A DNA stretch of 64,000 nt from Mesorhizobium sp. CA8 (GTDB taxonomy: Bacteria; Pseudomonadota; Alphaproteobacteria; Rhizobiales; Rhizobiaceae): NCBI RefSeq assembly GCF_020164955.1, contig NZ_JAIUHG010000004.1, forward strand, positions 1 to 64,000, given 5' to 3'. Every line of letters starts with the position of its first letter. Within the stretch, counting starts at the first letter, position 1. This document shows positions 1 to 8,868 of this stretch, in pieces. Both the position numbers and the translations under genes were made by a program. The notes beneath the pieces were generated by a model. That model saw nothing but the letters and a program-made list of their open reading frames with translations. It was not told the DNA's origin and ran no database searches.

Positions 1-95
1 CCAAAAGCCAAAACGGAGCGAGACCTCGCGACCAAATCGCTCCGCGAGCCTGTCCTCGCTAACTGCGCAACAGGCCCCTTGCGGGAGAAGGGGAA
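1..95. repeat. Partial intergenic palindromic repeat
   Basis: The sequence holds short complementary stretches (GGAGCGA / TCGCTCC; GCGGGAGAAGGGG) of the same style as the REP-like elements near 2.7, 48.3 and 59.9 kb. It lies just downstream of the ilvD stop and runs off the window edge, so only part of the element is seen. No coding potential is apparent. Confidence 0.5.
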
Positions 96-104
96 ATGCG
101 CTCT

Positions 105-1949
105 CTACTCCGGCACGTTCCGCACCGCGCCCTTGTCGGCGCTGGTGGCGAAGGCGGCGTAGGCGCGGAGCGCCGTCGTCACCTTTCGCTTGCGCTTTTC
201 GGCCGGCTTCCAGGCGTCGGCGCCCCTGGCGTTCATCGCAGCCCGCCGGGCATCGAGCTCGGCATCGCTGATGGCGAGGCGGATGGCGCGGTTGGGAATG
301 TCGATCTCGATCGTATCGCCTTCCTGGACCAGGCCGATCGCGCCGCCTTCGGCGGCCTCGGGCGAGACATGGCCGATCGACAGGCCGGACGTGCCGCCGG
401 AGAAGCGGCCGTCGGTGATCAGCGCGCAAGCTTTGCCGAGGCCCTTCGACTTAAGATAGCTCGTCGGGTAGAGCATTTCCTGCATGCCGGGGCCGCCGCG
501 CGGTCCTTCATAGCGGATGACGACGATGTCGCCGGCCTTGATCTCGTTGCCGAGGATCGCCTTGACGGATGCGTCCTGGCTCTCGAAGACGCGGGCCGGG
601 CCAGTGAATTTCAGGATCGACTCGTCGACGCCAGCGGTCTTCACGATGCAGCCGTCGAGCGCCAGATTGCCCTTCAGCACGGCAAGGCCGCCATCCTTGG
701 AGAAGGGCGTCTTGGCCGAGCGGATGACGCCCTTTTCACGGTCGGTGTCGAGCTCGTCCCAGCGGCGGTCCTGGCTGAAGGCCACCTGCGTCGGCACGCC
801 GCCCGGAGCGGCACGGAAGAAGTTACGGACATTCTCGGCCGAGGTGCGCGCGATGTCCCAATGGTCGAGCGCCTCGCCGAGCGTGGCGGTATGCACGGTC
901 GGCAGGTCGCGATTGATCAGGCCTGCCTGGTCGAGCTGGCCGAGGATGGCCATGATGCCGCCGGCGCGGTGGACGTCCTCCATATGCACGTCGGACTTGG
1001 CCGGCGCCACCTTGCAAAGCACAGGCACCTTGCGCGACAGCCGGTCGATGTCCTCCATGGTGAAATCGACCTCGCCCTCATGGGCGGCGGCAAGGATGTG
1101 CAGCACCGTGTTGGTCGAGCCGCCCATGGCGATATCGAGCGCCATCGCGTTCTCGAACGCGCCCTTGGAGGCGATGCTGCGCGGCAGTGCTGTTTCATCG
1201 TCCTGCTCGTAATAGCGCTGGGCGAGATCGACGACGAGATGGCCGGCCTCGACGAACAGGCGCTTGCGGTCGGCATGGGTGGCCAAGGTCGAGCCGTTGC
1301 CCGGCAGCGACAGGCCAAGCGCTTCCGTCAGGCAGTTCATCGAGTTGGCGGTGAACATGCCGGAGCACGAACCGCAGGTCGGGCAGGCCGAGCGCTCGAT
1401 GATCTTGACGTCCTCGTCGGAGATCTTGTCGTCGGCGGCCGCCACCATGGCATCGACCAGATCGAGCGCCTGCGTCTTGCCGGCCAGCACCACCTTGCCG
1501 GCCTCCATCGGTCCGCCCGAGACGAAGACAGTCGGGATGTTGAGGCGAAGCGAGGCCATCAGCATGCCGGGCGTGATCTTGTCACAGTTGGAGATGCAGA
1601 CCATGGCGTCGGCGCAATGCGCATTGACCATGTATTCGACGGAATCGGCGATCAGCTCGCGCGACGGCAGCGAATAGAGCATGCCGTCATGTCCCATGGC
1701 GATGCCGTCGTCGACGGCGATGGTGTTGAATTCCTTGGCGACGCCGCCAGCCTTCTCGATCTCGCGTGCGACAAGCTGGCCGAGGTCCTTCAGATGCACA
1801 TGGCCCGGCACGAACTGGGTGAAGGAATTGACCACAGCAATGATCGGCTTGCCGAAATCACTGTCCTTCATGCCTGTGGCGCGCCAGAGGCCGCGGGCGC
1901 CGGCCATGTTGCGGCCATGGGTGGTGGTGCGGGAACGATAGGCAGGCAT
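105..1949 (-). CDS. ilvD: Dihydroxy-acid dehydratase
   Basis: Dehydrates 2,3-dihydroxy-isovalerate and its methylvalerate analogue to the 2-oxo acids, the penultimate step of valine and isoleucine synthesis in the cytoplasm. The product is 614 residues, the usual IlvD length. Iron-sulfur ligands appear as CISNCDK (Cys near 118 and 122) and CPTCGSCSG (near 195); the C-terminal half carries TDGRFSGG and the HVSPEA segment. The open frame extends 39 codons further upstream, but the ATG at 1949 begins [20 protein letters not shown], the conserved IlvD N-terminus, so it was chosen. It appears monocistronic. Confidence 0.97.
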   Translation of the reverse strand: MPAYRSRTTTHGRNMAGARGLWRATGMKDSDFGKPIIAVVNSFTQFVPGHVHLKDLGQLVAREIEKAGGVAKEFNTIAVDDGIAMGHDGMLYSLPSRELIADSVEYMVNAHCADAMVCISNCDKITPGMLMASLRLNIPTVFVSGGPMEAGKVVLAGKTQALDLVDAMVAAADDKISDEDVKIIERSACPTCGSCSGMFTANSMNCLTEALGLSLPGNGSTLATHADRKRLFVEAGHLVVDLAQRYYEQDDETALPRSIASKGAFENAMALDIAMGGSTNTVLHILAAAHEGEVDFTMEDIDRLSRKVPVLCKVAPAKSDVHMEDVHRAGGIMAILGQLDQAGLINRDLPTVHTATLGEALDHWDIARTSAENVRNFFRAAPGGVPTQVAFSQDRRWDELDTDREKGVIRSAKTPFSKDGGLAVLKGNLALDGCIVKTAGVDESILKFTGPARVFESQDASVKAILGNEIKAGDIVVIRYEGPRGGPGMQEMLYPTSYLKSKGLGKACALITDGRFSGGTSGLSIGHVSPEAAEGGAIGLVQEGDTIEIDIPNRAIRLAISDAELDARRAAMNARGADAWKPAEKRKRKVTTALRAYAAFATSADKGAVRNVPE

Positions 1950-2221
1950 TGTATGGTCCTTGCTGGCTGGCCACGCCGATGCGCAGCGGGCGGCGCTCGA
2001 ATTTAGTCGGCAGCGGTTATAGCGGCCATGATCCGGCCTTGCCACATTTTTGCGCTGCACCAGCACGCTTCGGGAAATTTGAGCTGTTCAGGAAATTTTC
2101 TCTGCCGCTGTCGGATGATACCTCGGCGAAGCGTCCTTGAGGCAGACGGCATCGAAACGGCACGAAATCGCCGGCGAACCGTTTGACAACAAAAGCCGAC
2201 TTGAAGCCCGAGGAGCAAGGC

Positions 2222-2692
2222 ATGCAGAAGATCACCACCTTCCTGTGGTTCGACAACCAAGCCGAGGAGGCCATGAACCACTACATCTCCATCTTCAAGA
2301 ATTCGAAGGTGCTGAGCGTGACGCGCTGGCCCAAGGGCCATCCCCAGGAAGGCCAGGTACTGGTGGCCTCGTTCGAGCTCGACGGCGTGCAGTTCCAAGC
2401 TCTCAACGGCGGGCCGCAATACAAGTTCACCGAAGCGATCTCGCTGTCGATCGACTGCAAGACGCAGGAAGAGGTGGATCATTTCTGGACCAGGCTCACC
2501 GAAGGCGGCGGCGAACCGGGACGCTGCAGCTGGCTGAAGGACAAGTTCGGCGTTTCCTGGCAGGTCGTGCCGGAGCAACTGCCGCGCCTGCTTCAGGATC
2601 CGGACCGGGCCAAGGCTGGTCGTGTGATGTCGGCGATGATGCAGATGGGTAAGATCGAAATCGACAAGCTGGAGGCGGCGGCAAAGGGGTGA
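2222..2692 (+). CDS. VOC-family protein (PhnB / 3-demethylubiquinone methyltransferase-like)
   Basis: A 156-residue protein of the glyoxalase/bleomycin-resistance (VOC) fold. It starts MQKITTFLWFDNQAEEAM and contains NGGPQYKFTEAISLSIDC and GRCSWLKDKFGVSWQVVP, typical of the PhnB-like branch often misnamed 3-demethylubiquinone methyltransferase. The natural substrate is unknown for this branch. The ATG at 2222 follows AGGAGCAAGGC, a good ribosome site; an in-frame start 13 codons earlier lacks one. It is divergent from ilvD and is followed by a REP-like element. Confidence 0.88.
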   Translation: MQKITTFLWFDNQAEEAMNHYISIFKNSKVLSVTRWPKGHPQEGQVLVASFELDGVQFQALNGGPQYKFTEAISLSIDCKTQEEVDHFWTRLTEGGGEPGRCSWLKDKFGVSWQVVPEQLPRLLQDPDRAKAGRVMSAMMQMGKIEIDKLEAAAKG

Positions 2693-2699
2693 GCGCGAC

Positions 2700-2857
2700 T
2701 TTCCCTTCTCCCCTTGTGTGGGAGAAGGTGGATTGGCGCGTCAGCGCCAAGACGGATGAGGGGTGCTCCAGCGAAGTGAGACGTTGGCTTTCCCTGGAAC
2801 ACCCCTCATCCGTCCTCGCTTCGCGAGGCCACCTTCCCCCACAAGGGGGGAAGGGAA
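2700..2857. repeat. REP-like palindromic element
   Basis: Imperfect inverted repeat of about 158 bp. The left arm reads TTCCCTTCTCCCCTTGTGTG and the right arm CACAAGGGGGGAAGGGAA. Nested arms GACGGATGAGGGGTG and CACCCCTCATCCGTC flank a central loop. It sits between the convergent VOC and prfC genes, where it could fold into a long hairpin at both 3' ends. Confidence 0.8.
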
Positions 2858-2864
2858 AAACAGG

Positions 2865-4457
2865 TTACGCCGCTTTGTCGCGCACCTGGTAATCCTTGAC
2901 CGCAGCGAAGCGGATCGCTTTCCAGCGCTCGGCTTCGTAGTTCAGCGAGAAGGCGTGCTGGGCCAGGAACACCGGATCGTTGTCGAGGTCGCGGGCGATG
3001 TCGCCGCGATGCGATTGGATGAAACGCTGCACCTCCGCCTTGTCGTCGGCCGAGATCCAGCGGCAGATCGAGAAACGCGACATCTCGAAATCAACCGGCA
3101 GCGTGTATTCGACGTTCAGCCGCTCCTTGAGCACGTCGAGCTGCAGCGCGCCGACGACACCGACGATGGCCGGCGAGCCATCCTCCGGCGAGAACAGCTG
3201 CACGACGCCTTCCTCGGCCATCTGGTGCAGCGCTTCCTTTAGCTTCTTCGCCTTCATGGCGTCGCCGAGACGCACGCGGCGCAGGATTTCCGGGGCGAAA
3301 TTCGGCACGCCGCGGAACAAGATCTCCTCGCCTTCGGTCAGTGTGTCGCCGATGCGCAGCGTGCCGTGGTTGGGGATGCCGACGACATCGCCGGCGAAGG
3401 CCTCGTCGGCTGTGACGCGGGTGCGGGCGAAGAAGAACTGCGGCGCCGACAGGCTCATCGGCTTGCCGGTGCGCACCAGCTTGGCCTTCATGCCGCGCTC
3501 CAGCTTGCCTGAGCAGACGCGCACGAAAGCGATGCGGTCGCGGTGGTTTGGATCCATGTTGGCCTGGATCTTGAAGACGAAGGAGGTCATTTTGTCCTCC
3601 GTCGCCTCGACCAGACGTTCGTCGGCTTCCTGGGCGCGCGGCGGCGGGCCATAGGCGCCGAGCGCCTCGATCAGGTCGCGCACGCCGTAATTGCGCAGCG
3701 CCGAGCCGAAATAGACGGGCGTCAGATGACCTTCGCGAAAAGCTTCCACGTCGAGGGGACGGCAGGCCTCGCGCGCAAGTTCCAGTTCCTCGATGAAGGC
3801 TTCGCGCTCATTGTCCGGCAACAATCCCGCGACGCGGTTAGAATCTGGGCCGTTGACCGGCGTGCGCTCCTTCTCGTCGTCATTGCGGCGCACCGCGTTC
3901 TGCGCCAGGTGGTAGGTGCCCGAGAAGGTCCTGCCGCGGCCGATCGGCCAGGTGACGGGCGCGGTGTCGAGCGCCAGCTTCTGCTCGATCTCGTCGAGGA
4001 TCTCGAATGGATCGCGGCTCTCGCGGTCCATCTTGTTGACGAAGGTAATGATCGGAATATCGCGCAGCCGGCAGACCTCGAACAGTTTCAGCGTGCGCGG
4101 CTCGATGCCCTTGGCGGCGTCTATGACCATGACGGCCGAATCCACCGCCGAGAGTGTGCGATAGGTGTCGTCCGCGAAATCCTCGTGGCCGGGCGTGTCG
4201 AGCAGGTTAAAGACGTTGTCGTCATATTCGAAGGTCATCACCGAGGTGACGACCGAGATGCCGCGCTCGCGCTCGATCTTCATCCAGTCGGACCGCGTCT
4301 GGATGCGGTCCTTCTTGGCCTTGACCTCGCCGGCGAGCTGAATGGCGCCGCCGAACAAAAGCAGCTTTTCGGTGAGCGTGGTCTTGCCGGCGTCGGGGTG
4401 GGCGATGATCGCGAAGGTGCGGCGGCGCGATACCGCCTGTTCGATGTCTTCTGCCAA
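2865..4457 (-). CDS. prfC: Peptide chain release factor 3
   Basis: Translational GTPase that recycles RF1 and RF2 from the ribosome after peptide release. The product is 530 residues, matching the family. GTPase motifs are visible in order: AHPDAGKTT (P-loop, near 19-27), RGISVVTS (switch I), DTPGHEDF (G3, near 87) and NKMDRESRDP (G4, near 140). The C-terminal part contains the RF3-specific segment ending YEAERWKAIRFAAVKDY. It is transcribed alone, with its 3' end against the palindromic element at 2700-2857. Confidence 0.96.
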   Translation of the reverse strand: MAEDIEQAVSRRRTFAIIAHPDAGKTTLTEKLLLFGGAIQLAGEVKAKKDRIQTRSDWMKIERERGISVVTSVMTFEYDDNVFNLLDTPGHEDFADDTYRTLSAVDSAVMVIDAAKGIEPRTLKLFEVCRLRDIPIITFVNKMDRESRDPFEILDEIEQKLALDTAPVTWPIGRGRTFSGTYHLAQNAVRRNDDEKERTPVNGPDSNRVAGLLPDNEREAFIEELELAREACRPLDVEAFREGHLTPVYFGSALRNYGVRDLIEALGAYGPPPRAQEADERLVEATEDKMTSFVFKIQANMDPNHRDRIAFVRVCSGKLERGMKAKLVRTGKPMSLSAPQFFFARTRVTADEAFAGDVVGIPNHGTLRIGDTLTEGEEILFRGVPNFAPEILRRVRLGDAMKAKKLKEALHQMAEEGVVQLFSPEDGSPAIVGVVGALQLDVLKERLNVEYTLPVDFEMSRFSICRWISADDKAEVQRFIQSHRGDIARDLDNDPVFLAQHAFSLNYEAERWKAIRFAAVKDYQVRDKAA

Positions 4458-4579
4458 TTTTTGGAATCCTGTCTGTGGCGCGGGCTTCTAGCAGCGCATT
4501 GCCAACCTGTCGACGGTTTTGGACAGACCGGTTCGACCGGCGCAGCAGAGAGACGTGCCGTCGGCAAAGACCGTGGTCC

Positions 4580-4831
4580 TCAATTCCACATACCGTCGCG
4601 ATCGGTCTTGCCGCCAAACCGGGTAACCGACGAGATTTCGGAGCGTTTGATACCGATGTCGCGCAACAGGTAGTCCGGCAACTCGTCCAGCCAGGCGCAA
4701 TCCCTGCGGATGCGGATGATCCGCGCGACGATGCGCAGGCCGGAACGGCATATTTCGACCGCTGTCGCGATCAAACGCTCGTTAACGGATGGGCGGGCGA
4801 CGGGCTTCATTCCGATGCGAAGGGTTGGCAT
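4580..4831 (-). CDS. DUF1127 small protein
   Basis: An 83-residue basic protein whose C-terminal half, LDELPDYLLRDIGIKRSEI, is the hallmark of the DUF1127 domain. Such proteins are abundant in rhizobia and have been tied to RNA turnover and phosphate or carbon physiology in Agrobacterium, but the role of this one is unknown. Two ATG codons are in frame, at 4837 and 4831. AAGGAAG abuts the first and lies about six bases before the second, so 4831 was chosen. It appears monocistronic. Confidence 0.85.
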   Translation of the reverse strand: MPTLRIGMKPVARPSVNERLIATAVEICRSGLRIVARIIRIRRDCAWLDELPDYLLRDIGIKRSEISSVTRFGGKTDRDGMWN

Positions 4832-4902
4832 GATCATCTTCCTTTTGTTTGAACGAAGGGATCGGGAGGGCCGTGCAGGCCCTCCCGAAGACGCTGCGCG
4901 TG

Positions 4903-5418
4903 TCAGGACCGGTCGTGCTCGCAGCTCACATAAGGGTTCCAGTCGGCGAACATGCCGGCCGGGTTGTGCCGCCAGTGCCAGACATGGAGCTCGTAATACG
5001 GGTCCACCGGGTGGGCGCCCACCGTCGTCTTGCGCTGCAGGGTGCGGCCGAGGAACTCGGGTACGCCTTTGCCCTTCCAGTCTTTTTCGAAGACGATGTA
5101 TTCCATGCCGACGAGCTGCATGGAGCCATCGGCCTCCGGCTCGTAGGTCAGCACGTCCGGCTCGCCGAGCACGAGCCTGCCGTCGCCGGCCCGCCCGGGA
5201 TGGATGAAGTGGACGCCCATCGTGCCGTGCTCGTCATGCGTCGTGCATTCGAACAGCTGCCGGTAGCCATCCGCCTTGGCGACCTCGATGTCGAGATACT
5301 TGGCCGACATCTCCCGAGACCGGTTGAGCACCGGATCGGGCATGTCATGGGCGAGCGCGGTGCCGCAAAACAGCGCGGAGGCGCCGACGGCAAGGACAAT
5401 TTCCGCAAAGCGCTTCAC
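4903..5418 (-). CDS. Secreted protein of unknown function
   Basis: A 171-residue protein with a signal peptide (MKRFAEIVLAVGASALFCGTALA, cleavage after ALA). The mature part is rich in His, Trp and acidic residues, including HEHGT-like CTTHDEHGTMGVHFIHPG and YYELHVWHWRHNPAGMF near the end. The His clusters might bind a metal, but this is inference and I do not recognise a named family. A GTG start at 5418 is preceded by GGAGG eight bases upstream. It lies 15 bp after the DUF4242 gene and is probably cotranscribed with it. Confidence 0.75.
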   Translation of the reverse strand: MKRFAEIVLAVGASALFCGTALAHDMPDPVLNRSREMSAKYLDIEVAKADGYRQLFECTTHDEHGTMGVHFIHPGRAGDGRLVLGEPDVLTYEPEADGSMQLVGMEYIVFEKDWKGKGVPEFLGRTLQRKTTVGAHPVDPYYELHVWHWRHNPAGMFADWNPYVSCEHDRS

Positions 5419-5433
5419 GATCGATCCTCCCCG

Positions 5434-5715
5434 TCAGGCTGCGGCGTAAGCCGTCGTCGGATCGATCAGGCGCTTGACCTGCGTGATCTTCGTCGCCGGG
5501 AAGCCGCTCATCTTGGCATGACGCTGGATGATCGCCTCGTCCTTGGCGAGATAGACGCAAAAGGTCTTGTCGTCCGCCACGAAGGATTCGACCCACTGGA
5601 TGTCCGGGCCGAGCTCGGCCAGAACGGCGTTCGAGGCCTTGGAGGCGTCGCGAAGCTGCTCGCGCTCGAAGGTGCCGACGTTGGGAATCTCGCGTTCGAT
5701 GATGTATTTCTGCAT
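5434..5715 (-). CDS. DUF4242 domain protein
   Basis: A 93-residue protein beginning MQKYIIEREIPNVGTFE and containing WVESFVADDKTFCVYLA, features of DUF4242, a small ferredoxin-like-fold family of unknown function. The ATG at 5715 has AAGGAG nine bases upstream. An ATG nine codons earlier has no ribosome site. It is the first gene of a two-gene unit with the secreted protein at 4903-5418 and is divergent from the winged-helix/TPR regulator, which may control it. Confidence 0.85.
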   Translation of the reverse strand: MQKYIIEREIPNVGTFEREQLRDASKASNAVLAELGPDIQWVESFVADDKTFCVYLAKDEAIIQRHAKMSGFPATKITQVKRLIDPTTAYAAA

Positions 5716-5917
5716 GTCACAATCTCCTTGATCTGGGTTCAAATGCCACCGGCGCCCGACCAGGTCGGTGCCCGTGACATCCCGGGGGCCGCTGAGCTAA
5801 ACTGCAGCTTGGCCCGCCAGGCAGACGGAGAATTACGAAAGAGGCGGCCAACAGTCCTTATGCCGCCCTGATCTTATTCTGATCCTTTGCCTATTGCCGT
5901 TACAGGGATTGCTGCCG
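5716..5917. promoter_or_regulatory. Divergent promoter region
   Basis: About 200 bp separate the DUF4242 unit from the divergent winged-helix/TPR regulator. Both transcription units must start here. I see no strong palindrome or clear sigma-70 boxes. The assignment rests on gene arrangement only. Confidence 0.45.
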
Positions 5918-7732
5918 ATGGGAATTTATTGCTTCGGCGACTTCGAACTCAATGAGGACTCGCGCGCCCTTCGCCTCGCCGGAAGCGAGATCGAGGTGCA
6001 GCCCCTGGTCTTCGATTTCCTCGCCGTCCTGCTGCGCCATCAGGAGCGCGCCTTGAGCAAGGACGAATTGCTTGAGACGCTGTGGCCCGACGTGACGGTG
6101 ACCGAGGCTTCGCTGCAGCGCGTCGCGAGCCTTGCCCGCGGCATTCTTCGCCAGGGCGGCATGGAGACGGCGCTGCGCAACCTGCCCCGCTTCGGCTACC
6201 GGATTTGCCTGGATCAACCGGCCGCCTTGCAAACCAGGCCGGCGCCGGCCGATTTGGGCGGCAAGCCCTCGATCCCCGGCCTGCCAATTCTGTCGGCGCG
6301 GGCTGCCGTTGCAGCGAGAAAATGGCATGACGCCGCGGCCTCTTTCACGCAAGCGGATGCCGCCGACGAGCTGCTGACGGCCGATCTCGAGGAATGGGCG
6401 CTGGCGCTGGAATGCATGGGCCGGCCGGCCGAAGCCATCCCGCTTCTGGCGCGCGCGGTGACGGCTTATGGCGTGGCCGGCGAGCGACTGCGCGCGGCCT
6501 CCCCTGCAATCACCCTCGCCAGGATCCATCTCGAGAGAGGCGAGCTTGCCGTCGCCAAGGGCTGGCACAAGCGCGCCGCGCAGTTGATCGATGCCGCTTC
6601 CGACAGCAGAGAGCACGGTCTCTGGTGCTGGATGGGGGCGCGCATCATGGGCGCGGAAGCCGAGCCGGAACAGGCGCTTGCGCTGGCTGAACAGGCCTTC
6701 GCGGTCGGCAGGCACCTCGACGATCCGGTAGTGGAGTCGCTCGGCCTTATCTATCGCGGCTTCTTCAAACTGTGTCTCGGTGAAACCAAAGCCGGGCAGG
6801 AGGATCAGGACCTTGCTGCCGCCCTCGGCCTGTCCAGCGACGTCGACCCGGTCGTCGGCGGGATCCTCTACTGCAACATCCTATGGGCCTGCCGGAATTT
6901 CGGCGACTGGTCGCGCGCCAACCAATGGACGCTTGGCTACGAAGACTGGTGCAGGGGACACGGGCTGGAAGACCTTTCGGGCTCGTGCCGGCTGCATCGC
7001 GCCGAAGTGCTCGGCGTTCATGGCACGCTGAAGGAGGCGGAAGCGCTTGTGCGCGCGGCACTCGACCAGCTCGCGCTCGACGCGCCCTGGGCGACCGGCG
7101 ACGCCTTGCGCGTGCTGGGCGACATTCACCTGGCGGCCGGAGAATTCACGGAAGCCGAAACGGCGTACCGCGCATCGCACGCGGCAGGCTGGGATCCGCA
7201 GCCCGGACTTGCGCTGCTGCAACTCGAGCAAGGACAGGCGGAGGCCGCTTTCAGCGCTCTCGAACGTTCCCTGGTGGGCAATGGCTGGCCGACCCTGCAG
7301 CGGCGAGGCATCGTCCTCGCCACGCTCGCCAAGGTGGCGGCGCGGACCAATCGGCGCGAGCGGGCGAAAGCGGTGATCGCCGAATTGGAGACCCAGCCGC
7401 AGCGCTGGCCGATGGCCTCCATCCAGGCGCTGACCGCGGAAGCCAAGGCGGAGCTTTTCATGCAGGAAGAGCGCCTCGCCGAGGCCGCGCGGGAGCTGCA
7501 GATCGCATGCTCGCGCTGGAACGAGATCGGCTCGCCTATTAATGTTGCCGACACCAGGCTGTCGCTCGCGGCGCTGCTCATCAGGATCGGCGATCGTTCC
7601 GGCGCTGAGCTGGAGCTCGGCACCGCGCTGGCGATTGCGAAGAAAGTCGACTCTTCACGGCTCATGCGGCGCTGCGACGAGCTGAAGGGCCTGATTGCCG
7701 GAGCGCAGGCGGTAGCGGTGGGCAGCGTCTAG
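5918..7732 (+). CDS. OmpR-type winged-helix regulator with TPR sensor region
   Basis: A 604-residue cytoplasmic protein. Residues 1-95 form a Trans_reg_C winged helix (IYCFGDFELNEDSRALRLAG, LSKDELLETLWPDVTVTEAS, RFGYRI), but there is no receiver domain or membrane segment. From about residue 120 to the end the sequence is helical, with TPR-like repeats rich in Ala-Glu-Ala (for example FTEAETAYRASHAAGWDPQPG). This layout is typical of one-component regulators related to the CadC/HilA type. The ATG at 5918 was preferred to an upstream TTG at 5894. It probably regulates the divergent DUF4242/secreted-protein unit (inferred from position). Confidence 0.8.
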   Translation: MGIYCFGDFELNEDSRALRLAGSEIEVQPLVFDFLAVLLRHQERALSKDELLETLWPDVTVTEASLQRVASLARGILRQGGMETALRNLPRFGYRICLDQPAALQTRPAPADLGGKPSIPGLPILSARAAVAARKWHDAAASFTQADAADELLTADLEEWALALECMGRPAEAIPLLARAVTAYGVAGERLRAASPAITLARIHLERGELAVAKGWHKRAAQLIDAASDSREHGLWCWMGARIMGAEAEPEQALALAEQAFAVGRHLDDPVVESLGLIYRGFFKLCLGETKAGQEDQDLAAALGLSSDVDPVVGGILYCNILWACRNFGDWSRANQWTLGYEDWCRGHGLEDLSGSCRLHRAEVLGVHGTLKEAEALVRAALDQLALDAPWATGDALRVLGDIHLAAGEFTEAETAYRASHAAGWDPQPGLALLQLEQGQAEAAFSALERSLVGNGWPTLQRRGIVLATLAKVAARTNRRERAKAVIAELETQPQRWPMASIQALTAEAKAELFMQEERLAEAARELQIACSRWNEIGSPINVADTRLSLAALLIRIGDRSGAELELGTALAIAKKVDSSRLMRRCDELKGLIAGAQAVAVGSV

Positions 7733-7794
7733 CTCTCACTTGAGGTCTGGCCGGCGCGGTGGCATGAGAGGGAAATCTCTCTCAAAGGTCCGGC

Positions 7795-8868
7795 ATGAGC
7801 AGCGCAAAGCAAGTCATCGTCATCGGCGCCGGCATCATCGGCGCCTCGATCGCCTGGCACCTGACGAAAGCCGGCGCGCGGGTGACGGTGGTTTCGGAAA
7901 GCGGCGCCGGCGGTGTCGCAACACCCAATTCCTTTGCCTGGATCAATGCGAGCTGGGGCAATCCGGAAACCTATTTCCGGCTGCGTGTCCGCGCCATGGC
8001 CGAATGGAAACGGCTGGCGAATGACCTGCCGGGCCTGCCGCTCGCCTGGTGCGGCGGCCTGTGCTGGGATCTGCCCGCGGACAGGCTCGAAGCCTATGCG
8101 GCCGAGCATTCGTCCTGGGGCTATGGCATCGAGCGAGTCGGGCCCGAACAGGCGGCCCGCATCGAACCCAATTTGGCGGAGCTTCCCGAGTTTGCACTTT
8201 ATGTCGCGCATGAAGGCGTGGCCGAGCCTGTGGCGACCGCAAAGGCGCTGCTGACCGATGCCGAACGGCGCGGCGCGCGGATCGCTAAGGGAAGCGTCGA
8301 CAGGCTGGCGCTGGTCAACGGCAAGATCACGGGCGTCGTCGCTGCGGGCGAGATCATCGCCGCCGACGAGGTGGTGATCGCGGCGGGCGCCGGCGCTCCG
8401 GCGATCGCCGCGACGGCAGGCATCAAGCTGCCGATCGAGACCCCGCCCGGCCTGATCGTGCATTCGCGTCCGCACCCAAAGCTGCTCACCGGGCTGGTGC
8501 TGGCCGACAGACTGCATATGCGCCAGACCGCTGAGGGCCGTATTATCGCCGGCTCGGATTTCGGCGGCGGCGATCCGGGCGAAAATCCGGAGGCCGCCGC
8601 GCACGCGCTGTTCGCCGCGACGAAAGCGATGCTGCGCGGCGCCAACGGACTGGAATTCGACTTCCACACGATCGGCTACCGTCCGACGCCGGTTGACGGT
8701 TTCCCGATCGTCAGCCGCGCGGAAGGCGTCGGCGGCCTCTACGTCGCCGTCACCCATTCCGGCATCACGCTGGCGCCGGCGGTCGGCCTGTTTGCGGCCG
8801 GCGAAATCCTCAACGACAAGCGCGATGCCTTGCTTGAACCCTACGCGCTGTCGCGTTTCGCTCAGTAG
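7795..8868 (+). CDS. FAD-dependent oxidoreductase, DAO family
   Basis: A 357-residue flavoenzyme of the D-amino-acid/glycine oxidase superfamily. The N-terminus holds the dinucleotide fold VIVIGAGIIGASIAWHL. The C-terminus carries the second FAD-contact region, YRPTPVDGFPIV and THSGITLAPAVG. The substrate is probably a D-amino acid or N-substituted glycine, not determinable here. It follows the TPR regulator by 62 bp on the same strand and overlaps the convergent amidase by 7 bp at the stop codons. Confidence 0.85.
   Translation: MSSAKQVIVIGAGIIGASIAWHLTKAGARVTVVSESGAGGVATPNSFAWINASWGNPETYFRLRVRAMAEWKRLANDLPGLPLAWCGGLCWDLPADRLEAYAAEHSSWGYGIERVGPEQAARIEPNLAELPEFALYVAHEGVAEPVATAKALLTDAERRGARIAKGSVDRLALVNGKITGVVAAGEIIAADEVVIAAGAGAPAIAATAGIKLPIETPPGLIVHSRPHPKLLTGLVLADRLHMRQTAEGRIIAGSDFGGGDPGENPEAAAHALFAATKAMLRGANGLEFDFHTIGYRPTPVDGFPIVSRAEGVGGLYVAVTHSGITLAPAVGLFAAGEILNDKRDALLEPYALSRFAQ

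Noticed and set aside
96..2006. A 636-codon open frame on the plus strand
   Set aside because: It is antisense to ilvD with Arg/Ala/Gly-rich shadow composition and no recognisable domain.
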